Positions 54,704 to 64,000 of a stretch of 64,000 nucleotides of DNA are shown here, in pieces. The position numbers were made by a program, and so were the translations under genes. This DNA comes from Marinospirillum celere (GTDB taxonomy: Bacteria > Pseudomonadota > Gammaproteobacteria > Pseudomonadales > Halomonadaceae): contig NZ_FOLH01000001.1 of NCBI RefSeq assembly GCF_900112235.1, positions 248,001 to 312,000 on the forward strand, in the 5' to 3' direction. The notes below the pieces were generated by a model. It was not told the origin of the DNA and searched no databases. It saw nothing but the letters and a program-made list of their open reading frames with translations. Within the stretch, counting starts at the first letter, position 1; each line of letters begins with the position of its first letter.

Positions 54704-55044
54704 CCAATATCACAAGTTTTGGTCGTAGCGGCCTGTCCGACTGGCTTATGCAGCGTGTGACAGCAGTTATCCTGCTGGCTTACACCCTGTTTATGGTTGG
54801 CTTTTTCCTGGGAACGTCCAACTTGGACTACCTGACTTGGGTTAGCCTGTTTCAGGGAACCTGGATGCGTATTTTCAGCCTCTTGGCTTTGCTTTCACTA
54901 GCCGCCCACGCTTGGATTGGCCTGTGGACGGTATCGACTGACTATATGAAGTCTACCGGTGTGCGTCTGGTTTTCCAGGCAGTCGTGGCCCTGGCGTTGT
55001 TTGCCTATGTGGTCTGGGGCGTTCAACTTTTGTGGGGAGTTTAA
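54697..55044 (+). CDS. sdhD: Succinate dehydrogenase membrane anchor subunit
   Basis: This 115-aa protein with three helices is the second anchor subunit of complex II. It has FGRSGLSDWLMQRVTAVILLAYTLF and the histidine in LLSLAAHAWIGLWTVSTDYMK that can serve as the heme ligand. It overlaps sdhC and is three bases from the sdhA start. Confidence 0.95.
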   Translation: MVTNITSFGRSGLSDWLMQRVTAVILLAYTLFMVGFFLGTSNLDYLTWVSLFQGTWMRIFSLLALLSLAAHAWIGLWTVSTDYMKSTGVRLVFQAVVALALFAYVVWGVQLLWGV

Positions 55045-55047
55045 TTC

Positions 55048-56835
55048 ATGTCAGCACTTCGTACTCTAGAATTTGATGCCATCATCGTTGGTGGTGGTGG
55101 TTCCGGTCTGCGTGCTGGCCTGCAATTGGCTCAGTCCGGTCGCAAGACAGCGGTCATCTCCAAGGTATTTCCAACGCGTTCACATACGGTATCTGCCCAG
55201 GGTGGCATTACCTGTGCGATTGCTTCTGATGATCCAAATGATGACTGGCGTTGGCACATGTATGACACCGTCAAGGGCTCCGACTATATCGGTGACCAGG
55301 ACGCGATTGAGTATATGTGTAATGAGGGTCCTAAAGCCGTATTTGAGCTGGAGCACCTGGGTCTGCCCTTTTCTCGCACAGAGCAGGGCCGCATCTACCA
55401 GCGTCCTTTCGGTGGTCAGTCTAAAGAGTTTGGTAAGGGTGGCCAGGCATCACGTACCTGTGCTGCTGCTGACCGTACGGGTCATGCCTTGTTGCATACG
55501 CTTTACCAGGCCAATATCAAGAATAACACCACGTTTCTGAACGAATGGTATGCGGTTGATCTGGTCAAAAATGCCAAAAATGATGTCGTGGGCTGTATTG
55601 CCGTTTGTATCGAAACGGGTGAAAAGGTTTTCGTTAAAGCCAAGGCAACCGTTCTGGCGACCGGCGGTGCAGGCCGCATCTATGCGTCAACCACCAATGC
55701 TCTGATCAATACCGGTGACGGTATCGGCATGGCTCTGCGTGCTGGTTTTGCCATGCAGGATATGGAAATGTGGCAGTTCCACCCAACAGGTATCTGGGGT
55801 GCCGGTACACTGGTTACTGAAGGCTGCCGCGGTGAAGGTGGTTACCTGATCAATAAAGATGGTGAACGCTTCATGGAGCGTTATGCACCCAATGCCAAAG
55901 ATTTGGCGGGTCGTGATGTGGTTGCGCGTTCCATGGTTCTGGAAATTCTGGAAGGTCGTGGTGCCGGTGAGAAGGGTGATCATGTATTCCTGAAGTTGGA
56001 TCACCTGGGCGAAGAAGTACTGAATAAGCGTCTGCCCGGTATTCTGGAGCTGTCGAAAACCTTTGCTCACGTTGATCCTGTTAAGGCTCCAATTCCTGTA
56101 GTACCTACCTGTCACTACATGATGGGTGGTATTCCCACCAATATTCATGGTCAGGCGATTACTGTCGATGAAAATGGCAAAGACCAGATCATCAATGGTC
56201 TCTTTGCTTGTGGTGAAGCAGCTTGTGTATCTGTACATGGTGCTAACCGCCTGGGTGGTAACTCACTCCTGGATCTGGTGGTCTTTGGTCGTGCAGCGGG
56301 TCAGTACATTGAGAAAGCACTGGATCAAGGCATTGAGTATGACGAAGCCTCTGAATCCGATCTGGAAGCTTCTCTGGCGCGGATGAATCGTTGGAACGAA
56401 TCAACTGGTGGTGAGTCTATTCCAGCACTGCGCGCTGAATTGCAAGAGTGCATGCAGAACTATTTTGGCGTTTTCCGTGACGGTCCTTACATGGAAAAGG
56501 GTATTGCCCAGCTGAAAGATCTGCGTGAACGGATTGCCAATGCTCATCTCGAAGACAAGAGTGATGCCTTCAATACTGCACGTATTGAAGCTCTGGAGTT
56601 GGATAACCTGCTGGAAGTGGCTGAAGCAACGGCTATCTCTGCTTATGAGCGTCGTGAAAGCCGTGGTGCTCACAGCCGTAATGACTACACTGAGCGTGAT
56701 GATGCTAATTGGTTGAAGCATTCTGTGTATATGCCAACCACCAAAACTCTCGGTAAGCGCGATGTCAACATGGCTCCCAAGCTGATTCAGGGTGACCTGC
56801 TGAAGCACTTTGAGCCTAAAGTTCGTACTTACTAA
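55048..56835 (+). CDS. sdhA: Succinate dehydrogenase flavoprotein subunit
   Basis: SdhA oxidises succinate to fumarate. The FAD dinucleotide fold ([21 protein letters not shown]), the histidine that binds FAD covalently ([10 protein letters not shown]), the active-site [21 protein letters not shown] region, [17 protein letters not shown] and [19 protein letters not shown] are all present. Length of 595 aa is close to the usual 588-590. Confidence 0.98.
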   Translation: MSALRTLEFDAIIVGGGGSGLRAGLQLAQSGRKTAVISKVFPTRSHTVSAQGGITCAIASDDPNDDWRWHMYDTVKGSDYIGDQDAIEYMCNEGPKAVFELEHLGLPFSRTEQGRIYQRPFGGQSKEFGKGGQASRTCAAADRTGHALLHTLYQANIKNNTTFLNEWYAVDLVKNAKNDVVGCIAVCIETGEKVFVKAKATVLATGGAGRIYASTTNALINTGDGIGMALRAGFAMQDMEMWQFHPTGIWGAGTLVTEGCRGEGGYLINKDGERFMERYAPNAKDLAGRDVVARSMVLEILEGRGAGEKGDHVFLKLDHLGEEVLNKRLPGILELSKTFAHVDPVKAPIPVVPTCHYMMGGIPTNIHGQAITVDENGKDQIINGLFACGEAACVSVHGANRLGGNSLLDLVVFGRAAGQYIEKALDQGIEYDEASESDLEASLARMNRWNESTGGESIPALRAELQECMQNYFGVFRDGPYMEKGIAQLKDLRERIANAHLEDKSDAFNTARIEALELDNLLEVAEATAISAYERRESRGAHSRNDYTERDDANWLKHSVYMPTTKTLGKRDVNMAPKLIQGDLLKHFEPKVRTY

Positions 56836-56862
56836 TCAGAATTCGATGTTGGGAGAGTAAAG

Positions 56863-57567
56863 ATGCTTCAGGTATCCGTTTATCGTTACAACCCAGAGAC
56901 AGACGAAGCGCCTTCAATGAAGGACTTCGAGATCGACACCCAGGGTAAAGACCTGATGGTGTTGGATGTGCTGCACCTGGTTAAAGAAAAAGACAGTAGC
57001 ATGACTTACCGTCGTTCTTGTCGTGAAGGTGTATGTGGCTCTGATGGCATGAATATGAATGGTAAGAATGGCTTGGCTTGCATCACGCCACTTTCTGAAG
57101 TGGTTAAGAATGGTAAGCTAATTTTACGCCCTCTGCCTGGTCTGCCAGTGATTCGTGATCTGGTTGTTGATATGTCCTTGTTCTATGAGCAGTACGAGCG
57201 CATTCAACCCTACCTGATCAATGACACGCCAGCACCAGCTATTGAGCGTCTGCAATCACCAGAAGATCGTGACAAGCTGGATGGCCTCTATGAATGTATC
57301 CTCTGTGCCTGCTGTTCCACAGCCTGCCCGTCCTTCTGGTGGAACCCTGACAAGTTTGTCGGTCCTTCCGGCCTCTTGCAGGCTTACCGCTTCCTGATCG
57401 ACAGCCGGGATACTGCTACTCGTGAGCGTCTTTCCGAGCTGGACGACCCGTTCAGCGTGTTCCGTTGCCGCGGAATCATGAACTGTGTTTCTGTTTGTCC
57501 AAAGGGTCTAAACCCGACACGTGCTATCGGCCATATTCGCGATATGCTGCTGTCGAATGCGACCTAA
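56863..57567 (+). CDS. sdhB: Succinate dehydrogenase iron-sulfur subunit
   Basis: SdhB carries three clusters. The 2Fe-2S ligands are in SCREGVCGSDGMNMNGKNGLAC (read as region 57 to 78). The 4Fe-4S and 3Fe-4S ligands lie in CILCACCSTACPSFWW and CRGIMNCVSVCPKGLNP. The 234-aa length is typical. A 260-bp gap with hairpins separates it from sucA. Confidence 0.98.
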   Translation: MLQVSVYRYNPETDEAPSMKDFEIDTQGKDLMVLDVLHLVKEKDSSMTYRRSCREGVCGSDGMNMNGKNGLACITPLSEVVKNGKLILRPLPGLPVIRDLVVDMSLFYEQYERIQPYLINDTPAPAIERLQSPEDRDKLDGLYECILCACCSTACPSFWWNPDKFVGPSGLLQAYRFLIDSRDTATRERLSELDDPFSVFRCRGIMNCVSVCPKGLNPTRAIGHIRDMLLSNAT

Positions 57568-57827
57568 GGGCTTTTCCCCTGTTCAAACAGGGGAATATGC
57601 ACCGAAAGTCGTGGTTAAAACCCCGTACCAGCACTGTAGTTTTTCTACAAGTCGGGTACAATAGTGCTGCTGAAGCCGGTGAGATCCACCGGCTTCGCGC
57701 TAAATAAAGTAACCATCAGGGGATACGGGTTTTCCCCGTTTGTTCGCAGCGGCCAGGGGAACTGGGTTTTAAAAGTGACTCAGCGGTCGACGCGAATAAA
57801 CTCCCCTTCTATGCAGGGTGATAACAG
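57568..57827 (+). other. sdhB-sucA intergenic region with several hairpins
   Basis: Four inverted repeats are packed here. TTCCCCTGT/ACAGGGGAA spans 57574-57595. A nested CAGCACT/AGTGCTG stem spans 57629-57669. A perfect 10-bp GAAGCCGGTG/CACCGGCTTC spans 57672-57696. ACGGG/CCCGT (57725-57739) is followed by TTTGTT. A TACAAT (57657-57662) could be a -10 box for sucA, but no good -35 matches it. The region may modulate expression between sdh and suc. Confidence 0.5.
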
Positions 57828-60662
57828 ATGCAAGAAGGCAGCATGGAGTTTATGTGGAACACGTCCCATACCTATGGGGGCAATGTCCACTTTATCGAAG
57901 AACTCTACGAAGAGTATCTTAACGATCCTAACGCCGTCCCGGAGCAATGGCGTGAGTATTTCAACAAGCTCCCCCGTCCGGAAGGTGCGCCAGCACAAGA
58001 CCTTCCTCTCTCTCCCATCCGTGATCACTTTGAGCTTCTAAGTCGTCAGCGTAAAACGGCTGTCCCAGGCATCAGTGCTGACAATCTGCATGATAAAAAG
58101 CAGGTTAAGGTGCTGCAGCTCATTAATGCCTATCGTTTTCGCGGCCATCAGCAGGCCAGTTTGGATCCGTTGGATCTAAGAGAACGTAAACAGGTGGCTG
58201 ATCTGGACTTGGGCTTTCACCAGCTCAACAAAGAAGATCTGGATGAGGAATTCCAGACAGGTTCGCTTTTCATCGGTAAAGAAAAGACGACCCTTCGCGA
58301 AATTCATGAAGCAGTCAAACAGACTTACTGTTCCACTATCGGTGCGGAATTCATGCACATCGTGGATACAGAAGAAAAGCGTTGGCTGCAGCAGCGTTTT
58401 GAGTCGGTCCGATCAAAACCTGATTACAGCCCTGAAGTCCGCAAACATCTGTTGGAGCGTTTGACGGCAGCTGAAGGTCTGGAGAACTATCTGGCTTCCA
58501 AATACCCAGGCACCAAGCGTTTTGGCCTCGAAGGTGCTGAATCCTACATTCCTATGATGGATGAAATTATTCAGCGCTCTGGCTCTTATGGTGTTAAAGA
58601 AGTTGTTATCGGCATGGCCCACAGGGGCAGGCTGAATACTCTGGTTAACATCCTGGGTAAAAATCCGTCTGAACTCTTTGATGAGTTTGATGGCAAAAAA
58701 ATGGTTTCTCAAGGTTCTGGTGACGTTAAATATCACCAGGGCTTTTCTTCCAACGTGATGACTTCTGGTGGCGAAGTTCACCTGGCTCTGGCATTTAACC
58801 CCTCGCACCTGGAAATTGTTTCTCCGGTTGTTGAAGGCTCAGTGCGCGCCCGCCAGGATCGCCGAGAAGATAACGATGGTCAGAAGGTGCTGCCTATTTC
58901 CATCCATGGGGATGCTGCTTTTGCCGGCCAGGGTGTGGTCATGGAAACCTTCCAGATGTCACAAACCCGGGCTTATAAAACCGGCGGCACCATCCATATC
59001 GTGATCAACAATCAGGTAGGCTTTACCACTTCCAAGCCTGAGGATACGCGTTCGACCGAATACTGCACCGATGCGGCTAAAATGGTTTCAGCGCCTATTT
59101 TCCATGTCAATGGTGATGACCCTGAAGCTGTTCTCCATGTGACTCAGGTGGCTGTTGATTACCGCATGCAGTTCAAGAAAGATGTGGTGATTGACCTGGT
59201 TTGCTACCGCCGCCGTGGTCACAATGAGGCTGACGAACCTTCAGGTACTCAGCCAGTGATGTACAAGAAGATTGCCAAGCACCCAACTACGCGCAAGATC
59301 TATGCGAAAAAGCTGGTTGAAGAGGCTATCCTGACTGCTGACGAAGATAAACAGTTTGTCAGTGACTATCGTGATGCTCTGGACAATGGTGAACACGTCG
59401 CCAACTCCTTGGTGAAAGAACCCAACAAGGCTCTTTTTGTTGATTGGACGCCTTACCTGGGACATGAGTGGACAGCGAAGTACGATACCAGTGTTGATAT
59501 GAAGCATCTTCAGGAGCTGGCTGCACGTATGTGCGAAGCCCCTGAAGGTTTCCAAATGCAACGTCAGGTCGCCAAAATTTATGAAGACCGCCGCAAGATG
59601 TTGGCTGGAGGCATGGCACTGAACTGGGGCTTTGCAGAAATGCTGGCCTATGCCACGCTGATCGATTCAGGGCATCCAATCCGGATCACCGGTCAGGATG
59701 TAGGTCGAGGCACCTTCTCTCACCGTCACGCAGTACTGCATGATTTTAATGATGGGCGTGTTTTTGTACCCTTGCAGAATCTCAGGGAGGGTCAGCCTTC
59801 TTTTGTGATTCACGACTCCTTCCTTTCTGAAGAAGCCGTGTTGGCTTTTGAATATGGTTACTCAACCACCATGCCCAATGCACTGGTCATTTGGGAAGCT
59901 CAGTTTGGTGATTTTGCCAATGGTGCCCAGGTGGTCTTTGACCAGTTTATTTCTTCTGGTGAAACCAAATGGGGCCGCCTTTGTGGCTTGACCATGTTGT
60001 TGCCTCATGGCTATGAAGGTCAGGGACCTGAGCACTCATCAGCACGTCTTGAGCGTTACCTGCAACTTTGTGCTGAGCACAACATTCAGGTTTGTACACC
60101 GACAACACCGGCACAGATTTTCCACCTGCTGCGTCGTCAGGTACTGCGTCCACTTCGTAAGCCGTTGGTTGTCATGTCGCCGAAGAGCTTGTTACGCCAT
60201 AAGGATGCAACCTCCTCACTTGAGGACCTTGCCAAGGGCTCCTTCATGCCTGTTATCGGTGACCAGGCCAACCTTGACCCGAAAAAGGTCAAGCGTCTGA
60301 TTCTCTGTGGTGGCAAGGTTTATTACGACTTGGCTGCAAAAAGGGCAGAGCAGGGTATTGAAGATACAGCTATAGTGCGTATCGAGCAGCTTTACCCCTT
60401 CCCTGAAGAAGATTTGGAAGCAGAACTGGCCCAATATACCAACCTCAAAGATGCTGTCTGGTGCCAGGAAGAGCCCCAGAATCAGGGAGCTTGGTATTCA
60501 AGCCAGCACCACATGCGTAATGTACTGGGCAAGCTGAAGGGGGAGTTGGCACACCAGCTAAGATTTGCTGGACGTGCGGCGTCAGCGGCGCCTGCCTCTG
60601 GTTATGCAAGTGTTCACGTAGAGCAGCAGAACAAACTGGTTCAAGATGCCCTAGAAGGCTGA
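57828..60662 (+). CDS. sucA: 2-oxoglutarate dehydrogenase E1 component
   Basis: SucA decarboxylates 2-oxoglutarate with thiamine diphosphate. The N-terminal lipoyl-complex binding segment (GNVHFIEELYEEYL) is followed by GMAHRGRLNTLVNILGK, the ThDP motif GDVKYHQGFSSNV, SIHGDAAFAGQGVVMETF and the HRGHNEADEPS-like RRGHNEADEPS. Length of 944 aa is standard. The ATG at 57828 fits the N-terminus seen in pseudomonads (MQExxM); an internal ATG at 57843 is less likely. Confidence 0.97.
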   Translation: MQEGSMEFMWNTSHTYGGNVHFIEELYEEYLNDPNAVPEQWREYFNKLPRPEGAPAQDLPLSPIRDHFELLSRQRKTAVPGISADNLHDKKQVKVLQLINAYRFRGHQQASLDPLDLRERKQVADLDLGFHQLNKEDLDEEFQTGSLFIGKEKTTLREIHEAVKQTYCSTIGAEFMHIVDTEEKRWLQQRFESVRSKPDYSPEVRKHLLERLTAAEGLENYLASKYPGTKRFGLEGAESYIPMMDEIIQRSGSYGVKEVVIGMAHRGRLNTLVNILGKNPSELFDEFDGKKMVSQGSGDVKYHQGFSSNVMTSGGEVHLALAFNPSHLEIVSPVVEGSVRARQDRREDNDGQKVLPISIHGDAAFAGQGVVMETFQMSQTRAYKTGGTIHIVINNQVGFTTSKPEDTRSTEYCTDAAKMVSAPIFHVNGDDPEAVLHVTQVAVDYRMQFKKDVVIDLVCYRRRGHNEADEPSGTQPVMYKKIAKHPTTRKIYAKKLVEEAILTADEDKQFVSDYRDALDNGEHVANSLVKEPNKALFVDWTPYLGHEWTAKYDTSVDMKHLQELAARMCEAPEGFQMQRQVAKIYEDRRKMLAGGMALNWGFAEMLAYATLIDSGHPIRITGQDVGRGTFSHRHAVLHDFNDGRVFVPLQNLREGQPSFVIHDSFLSEEAVLAFEYGYSTTMPNALVIWEAQFGDFANGAQVVFDQFISSGETKWGRLCGLTMLLPHGYEGQGPEHSSARLERYLQLCAEHNIQVCTPTTPAQIFHLLRRQVLRPLRKPLVVMSPKSLLRHKDATSSLEDLAKGSFMPVIGDQANLDPKKVKRLILCGGKVYYDLAAKRAEQGIEDTAIVRIEQLYPFPEEDLEAELAQYTNLKDAVWCQEEPQNQGAWYSSQHHMRNVLGKLKGELAHQLRFAGRAASAAPASGYASVHVEQQNKLVQDALEG

Positions 60663-60732
60663 GCCAGCAGACAAACAACATGCAGCCCGGCCACTGGTCG
60701 GGCAATAAGTACAAGTTAGGAAAGGGTATAAC

Positions 60733-61947
60733 ATGGCTATCGAGATCAAAGCTCCAACTTTTCCCGAGTCAGTTGCAGAGGGTACTGTAGCAACCTGGCA
60801 CAAGCAGCCAGGCGAAGCAGTGGAAAGGGATGAAATTCTGGTTGATATTGAAACTGACAAGGTTGTCCTGGAAGTCCCTGCTTCTGCAGATGGTGTGCTG
60901 GAAGAAATTCTGGCCAACGAGGGTGATACCGTAGAATCTGAGCAATTGCTCGGTAAAATAAAGGAAGGTGTAGCACCTGCTGCCAAGCCAGCGGCTGAAG
61001 AAAAACCAGCAGCTGAAGAGCCCAAGCAGACAGCTCAAGCTGCTGCTGGTGATGAAAAGGTTGCTCCTGCTGCGCGTAAGCTGGCCAATGAAAAGGGTGT
61101 TGACCTGTCTTCTGTCACCGGAAGCGGTAAAGGCGGGCTGATCACTAAAGAAGACGTTCAAAAAGCTGTGTCGGGTGCTGCCACTTCTGGTGCTGCCAAG
61201 AAATCTGCCCCAGCTGCACCTCAAGTTCAGGTTGCCGCCGGTGAGAAGGTTGAAAAACGCGTACCCATGAGTCGTATGCGTCAAACCATTGCCAAGCGTC
61301 TGGTTGAAGCCCAGCAAACAGCTGCCATGTTGACGACTTACAATGAAGTTGACATGAAGCCGGTAATGGAAATTCGTAAGAAGTACAAAGATCAGTTCGA
61401 GAAACGTCACAACGGTGTTCGTCTGGGCTTTATGTCTTTCTTCGTCAAGGCTGCAACTGAAGCGTTGAAGCGGTTCCCAGATGTTAATGCTTCGATTGAT
61501 GGTACTGATATTGTTTATCATGCCTACCAGGACATCGGTGTTGCCGTTTCCACCGAGCGTGGCCTGATGGTTCCAGTATTGCGCGACTGCGACAGCATGA
61601 ACTTGGCCGATATTGAAGGTACCATTGCTGATTTTGGTAAGCGTGGACGTGAAGGTAAAATTGGTATTGATGATCTTCAAGGCGGCACCTTTACGATCAC
61701 CAATGGCGGTGTCTTTGGTTCCTTGATGTCAACGCCTATCCTGAACCCACCCCAGACAGCTATTCTGGGTATGCACAAGATTCAGGAACGTCCTATGGCG
61801 ATCAATGGTCAGGTTGAAATACGTCCGATGATGTATCTGGCCCTGTCCTATGATCACCGCATGATTGATGGTAAGGACGCAGTTCAGTTCCTGGTTACTA
61901 TCAAGGAACTGCTGGAAGATCCTGCTCGCATTCTGCTGGATGTATAA
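60733..61947 (+). CDS. sucB: 2-oxoglutarate dehydrogenase E2 component (dihydrolipoyl succinyltransferase)
   Basis: SucB has one lipoyl domain with the modified lysine K43 ([12 protein letters not shown]). An Ala/Pro/Glu-rich linker, the E3-binding domain (about 108-142, [21 protein letters not shown]) and the CoA acyltransferase domain follow, with H375 and D379 ([16 protein letters not shown]). The 404-aa length is normal. It starts 70 bp after sucA with an AGGAAAGG site. Confidence 0.97.
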   Translation: MAIEIKAPTFPESVAEGTVATWHKQPGEAVERDEILVDIETDKVVLEVPASADGVLEEILANEGDTVESEQLLGKIKEGVAPAAKPAAEEKPAAEEPKQTAQAAAGDEKVAPAARKLANEKGVDLSSVTGSGKGGLITKEDVQKAVSGAATSGAAKKSAPAAPQVQVAAGEKVEKRVPMSRMRQTIAKRLVEAQQTAAMLTTYNEVDMKPVMEIRKKYKDQFEKRHNGVRLGFMSFFVKAATEALKRFPDVNASIDGTDIVYHAYQDIGVAVSTERGLMVPVLRDCDSMNLADIEGTIADFGKRGREGKIGIDDLQGGTFTITNGGVFGSLMSTPILNPPQTAILGMHKIQERPMAINGQVEIRPMMYLALSYDHRMIDGKDAVQFLVTIKELLEDPARILLDV

Positions 61948-61980
61948 TCCGGACTTTGCTGAAATCTCCTGACACCCTAA

Positions 61981-63527
<1,547 letters not shown>

Positions 63528-63565
63528 ATCAAAGTAAGTAACAGACAAAAGACGGCATAGTACTT

Positions 63566-64000
63566 ATGAACCTGCACGAATATCAGGGAAAAAAACTTTT
63601 CGCCGATTACGGTCTGCCAGTTTCCACCGGTTTTGCAGTAGATACTCCGGAAGAAGCGGCTGAAGCCTGTAAAAAAATCGGTGGTAACATGTGGGTCGTT
63701 AAGGCCCAGGTCCACGCTGGTGGCCGTGGTAAAGCGGGCGGCGTTAAGCTGATCAAATCAGCTGAAGAGGCTTCAGAATTTGCCAAGCAGTGGCTGGGCA
63801 AAAACCTGGTAACCTACCAGACAGATAAAAACGGTCAGCCAGTCAGTAAAATTCTGGTTGAAAGCTGCACTGATATCGCTCAGGAACTCTACCTGGGTGC
63901 AGTCTTGGACCGTGCCAGTGGTCGCATCGTTTTCATGGCTTCCACTGAAGGTGGCGTTGAGATCGAAAAGGTTGCTGAAGAGACACCTGAAAAGATTTTG
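63566..64000 (+). CDS. sucC: Succinate-CoA ligase subunit beta (5' part, cut by window edge)
   Basis: The 145 codons present begin [19 protein letters not shown], the SucC start, and continue with the ATP-grasp elements [19 protein letters not shown] and [19 protein letters not shown]. The gene runs past position 64000, so the C-terminal domain is not seen. SucCD converts succinyl-CoA to succinate with nucleotide phosphorylation. It completes the sdh-suc order. The ribosome-binding site is weak. Confidence 0.97.
   Translation, partial: MNLHEYQGKKLFADYGLPVSTGFAVDTPEEAAEACKKIGGNMWVVKAQVHAGGRGKAGGVKLIKSAEEASEFAKQWLGKNLVTYQTDKNGQPVSKILVESCTDIAQELYLGAVLDRASGRIVFMASTEGGVEIEKVAEETPEKIL

Noticed and set aside
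60769-61680. A 303-codon open frame on the minus strand opposite sucB
   Set aside because: It lies entirely inside sucB, which has all expected domains; the antisense frame has low-complexity composition and no ribosome-binding site. The same applies to the 223-codon frame at 61729-62400 opposite sucB and lpd.

Overview
This window is ordinary-looking chromosome from a gammaproteobacterium of about 50% GC. The pth-ychF, dnaX-ybaB-recR-rnd-ycgL-ycgN and sdhCDAB-sucAB-lpd-sucC gene orders, the RuBisCO-free heterotrophic gene content and the overall protein style point to the Oceanospirillales/Pseudomonadales side of the class, probably a marine or brackish organism. That placement is an inference from synteny remembered from Pseudomonas and relatives. 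No prophage, insertion sequence, CRISPR array, defence island or rRNA operon is visible.

Layout. 1-7.0 kb, mostly minus strand: dsbD, tRNA-Met, ychF, pth, rplY, prs, tRNA-Gln and the azlC-azlD amino-acid exporter. 7.1-10.8 kb: a polar/basic amino-acid ABC importer (ATPase, binding protein, two permeases) and a GNAT acetyltransferase. 10.8-12.2 kb: tlyA, a 144-bp MITE-like element and the 4.5S SRP RNA gene. 12.2-16.9 kb: katG and the 5-oxoprolinase operon pxpABC. 17.0-21.5 kb: a compact dnaX-ybaB-recR-rnd-ycgL-ycgN operon. 21.6-28.5 kb: the least understood part, with two small membrane proteins, a membrane-anchored VWA protein, a class II amidotransferase, a MoxR ATPase, a CoxE-like VWA protein and a PPP-type phosphatase. 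28.5-33.9 kb: an MFS transporter, a MaoC hydratase and two acyl-CoA ligases (one FadD). 34.1-37.0 kb: a membrane GGDEF protein coupled to an orphan solute-binding protein. 37.0-41 kb: hrpA. 41-43.9 kb: a serine-less alpha/beta-hydrolase, a FabH-like synthase and mlaA. 44-47.3 kb: a PP2C phosphatase/STAS pair, tal and dusA. 47.6-49.4 kb: gltX, tRNA-Ala and tRNA-Glu. 49.7-52.5 kb: a PilZ plus degenerate HD-GYP protein and a beta-hydroxyacid dehydrogenase. 52.7-64 kb: gltA, divergent from the TCA operon sdhCDAB-sucAB-lpd-sucC, which runs off the right edge.

How it works together. The right end encodes half of the TCA cycle in one block, with gltA and sdhC diverging from a 360-bp control region that has two good sigma-70 promoters. 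The fatty-acid block activates acyl chains (two ligases) and hydrates enoyl-CoA (MaoC), feeding acetyl-CoA into that cycle. Translation and RNA quality are served by pth, ychF, rplY, tlyA, rnd, hrpA, dusA, gltX and four tRNAs.

The best leads for novelty are non-coding or degenerate. They are a putative leftward small RNA or attenuator with a strong terminator between dusA and gltX, a long imperfect hairpin in front of the VWA gene at 26676, tandem hairpins inside the TCA operon, a pair of convergent DnaA-box-like sequences at 49640-49662, a hydrolase without its nucleophile, an HD-GYP protein without its HH pair, and an orphan sensor-like GGDEF/binding-protein pair.
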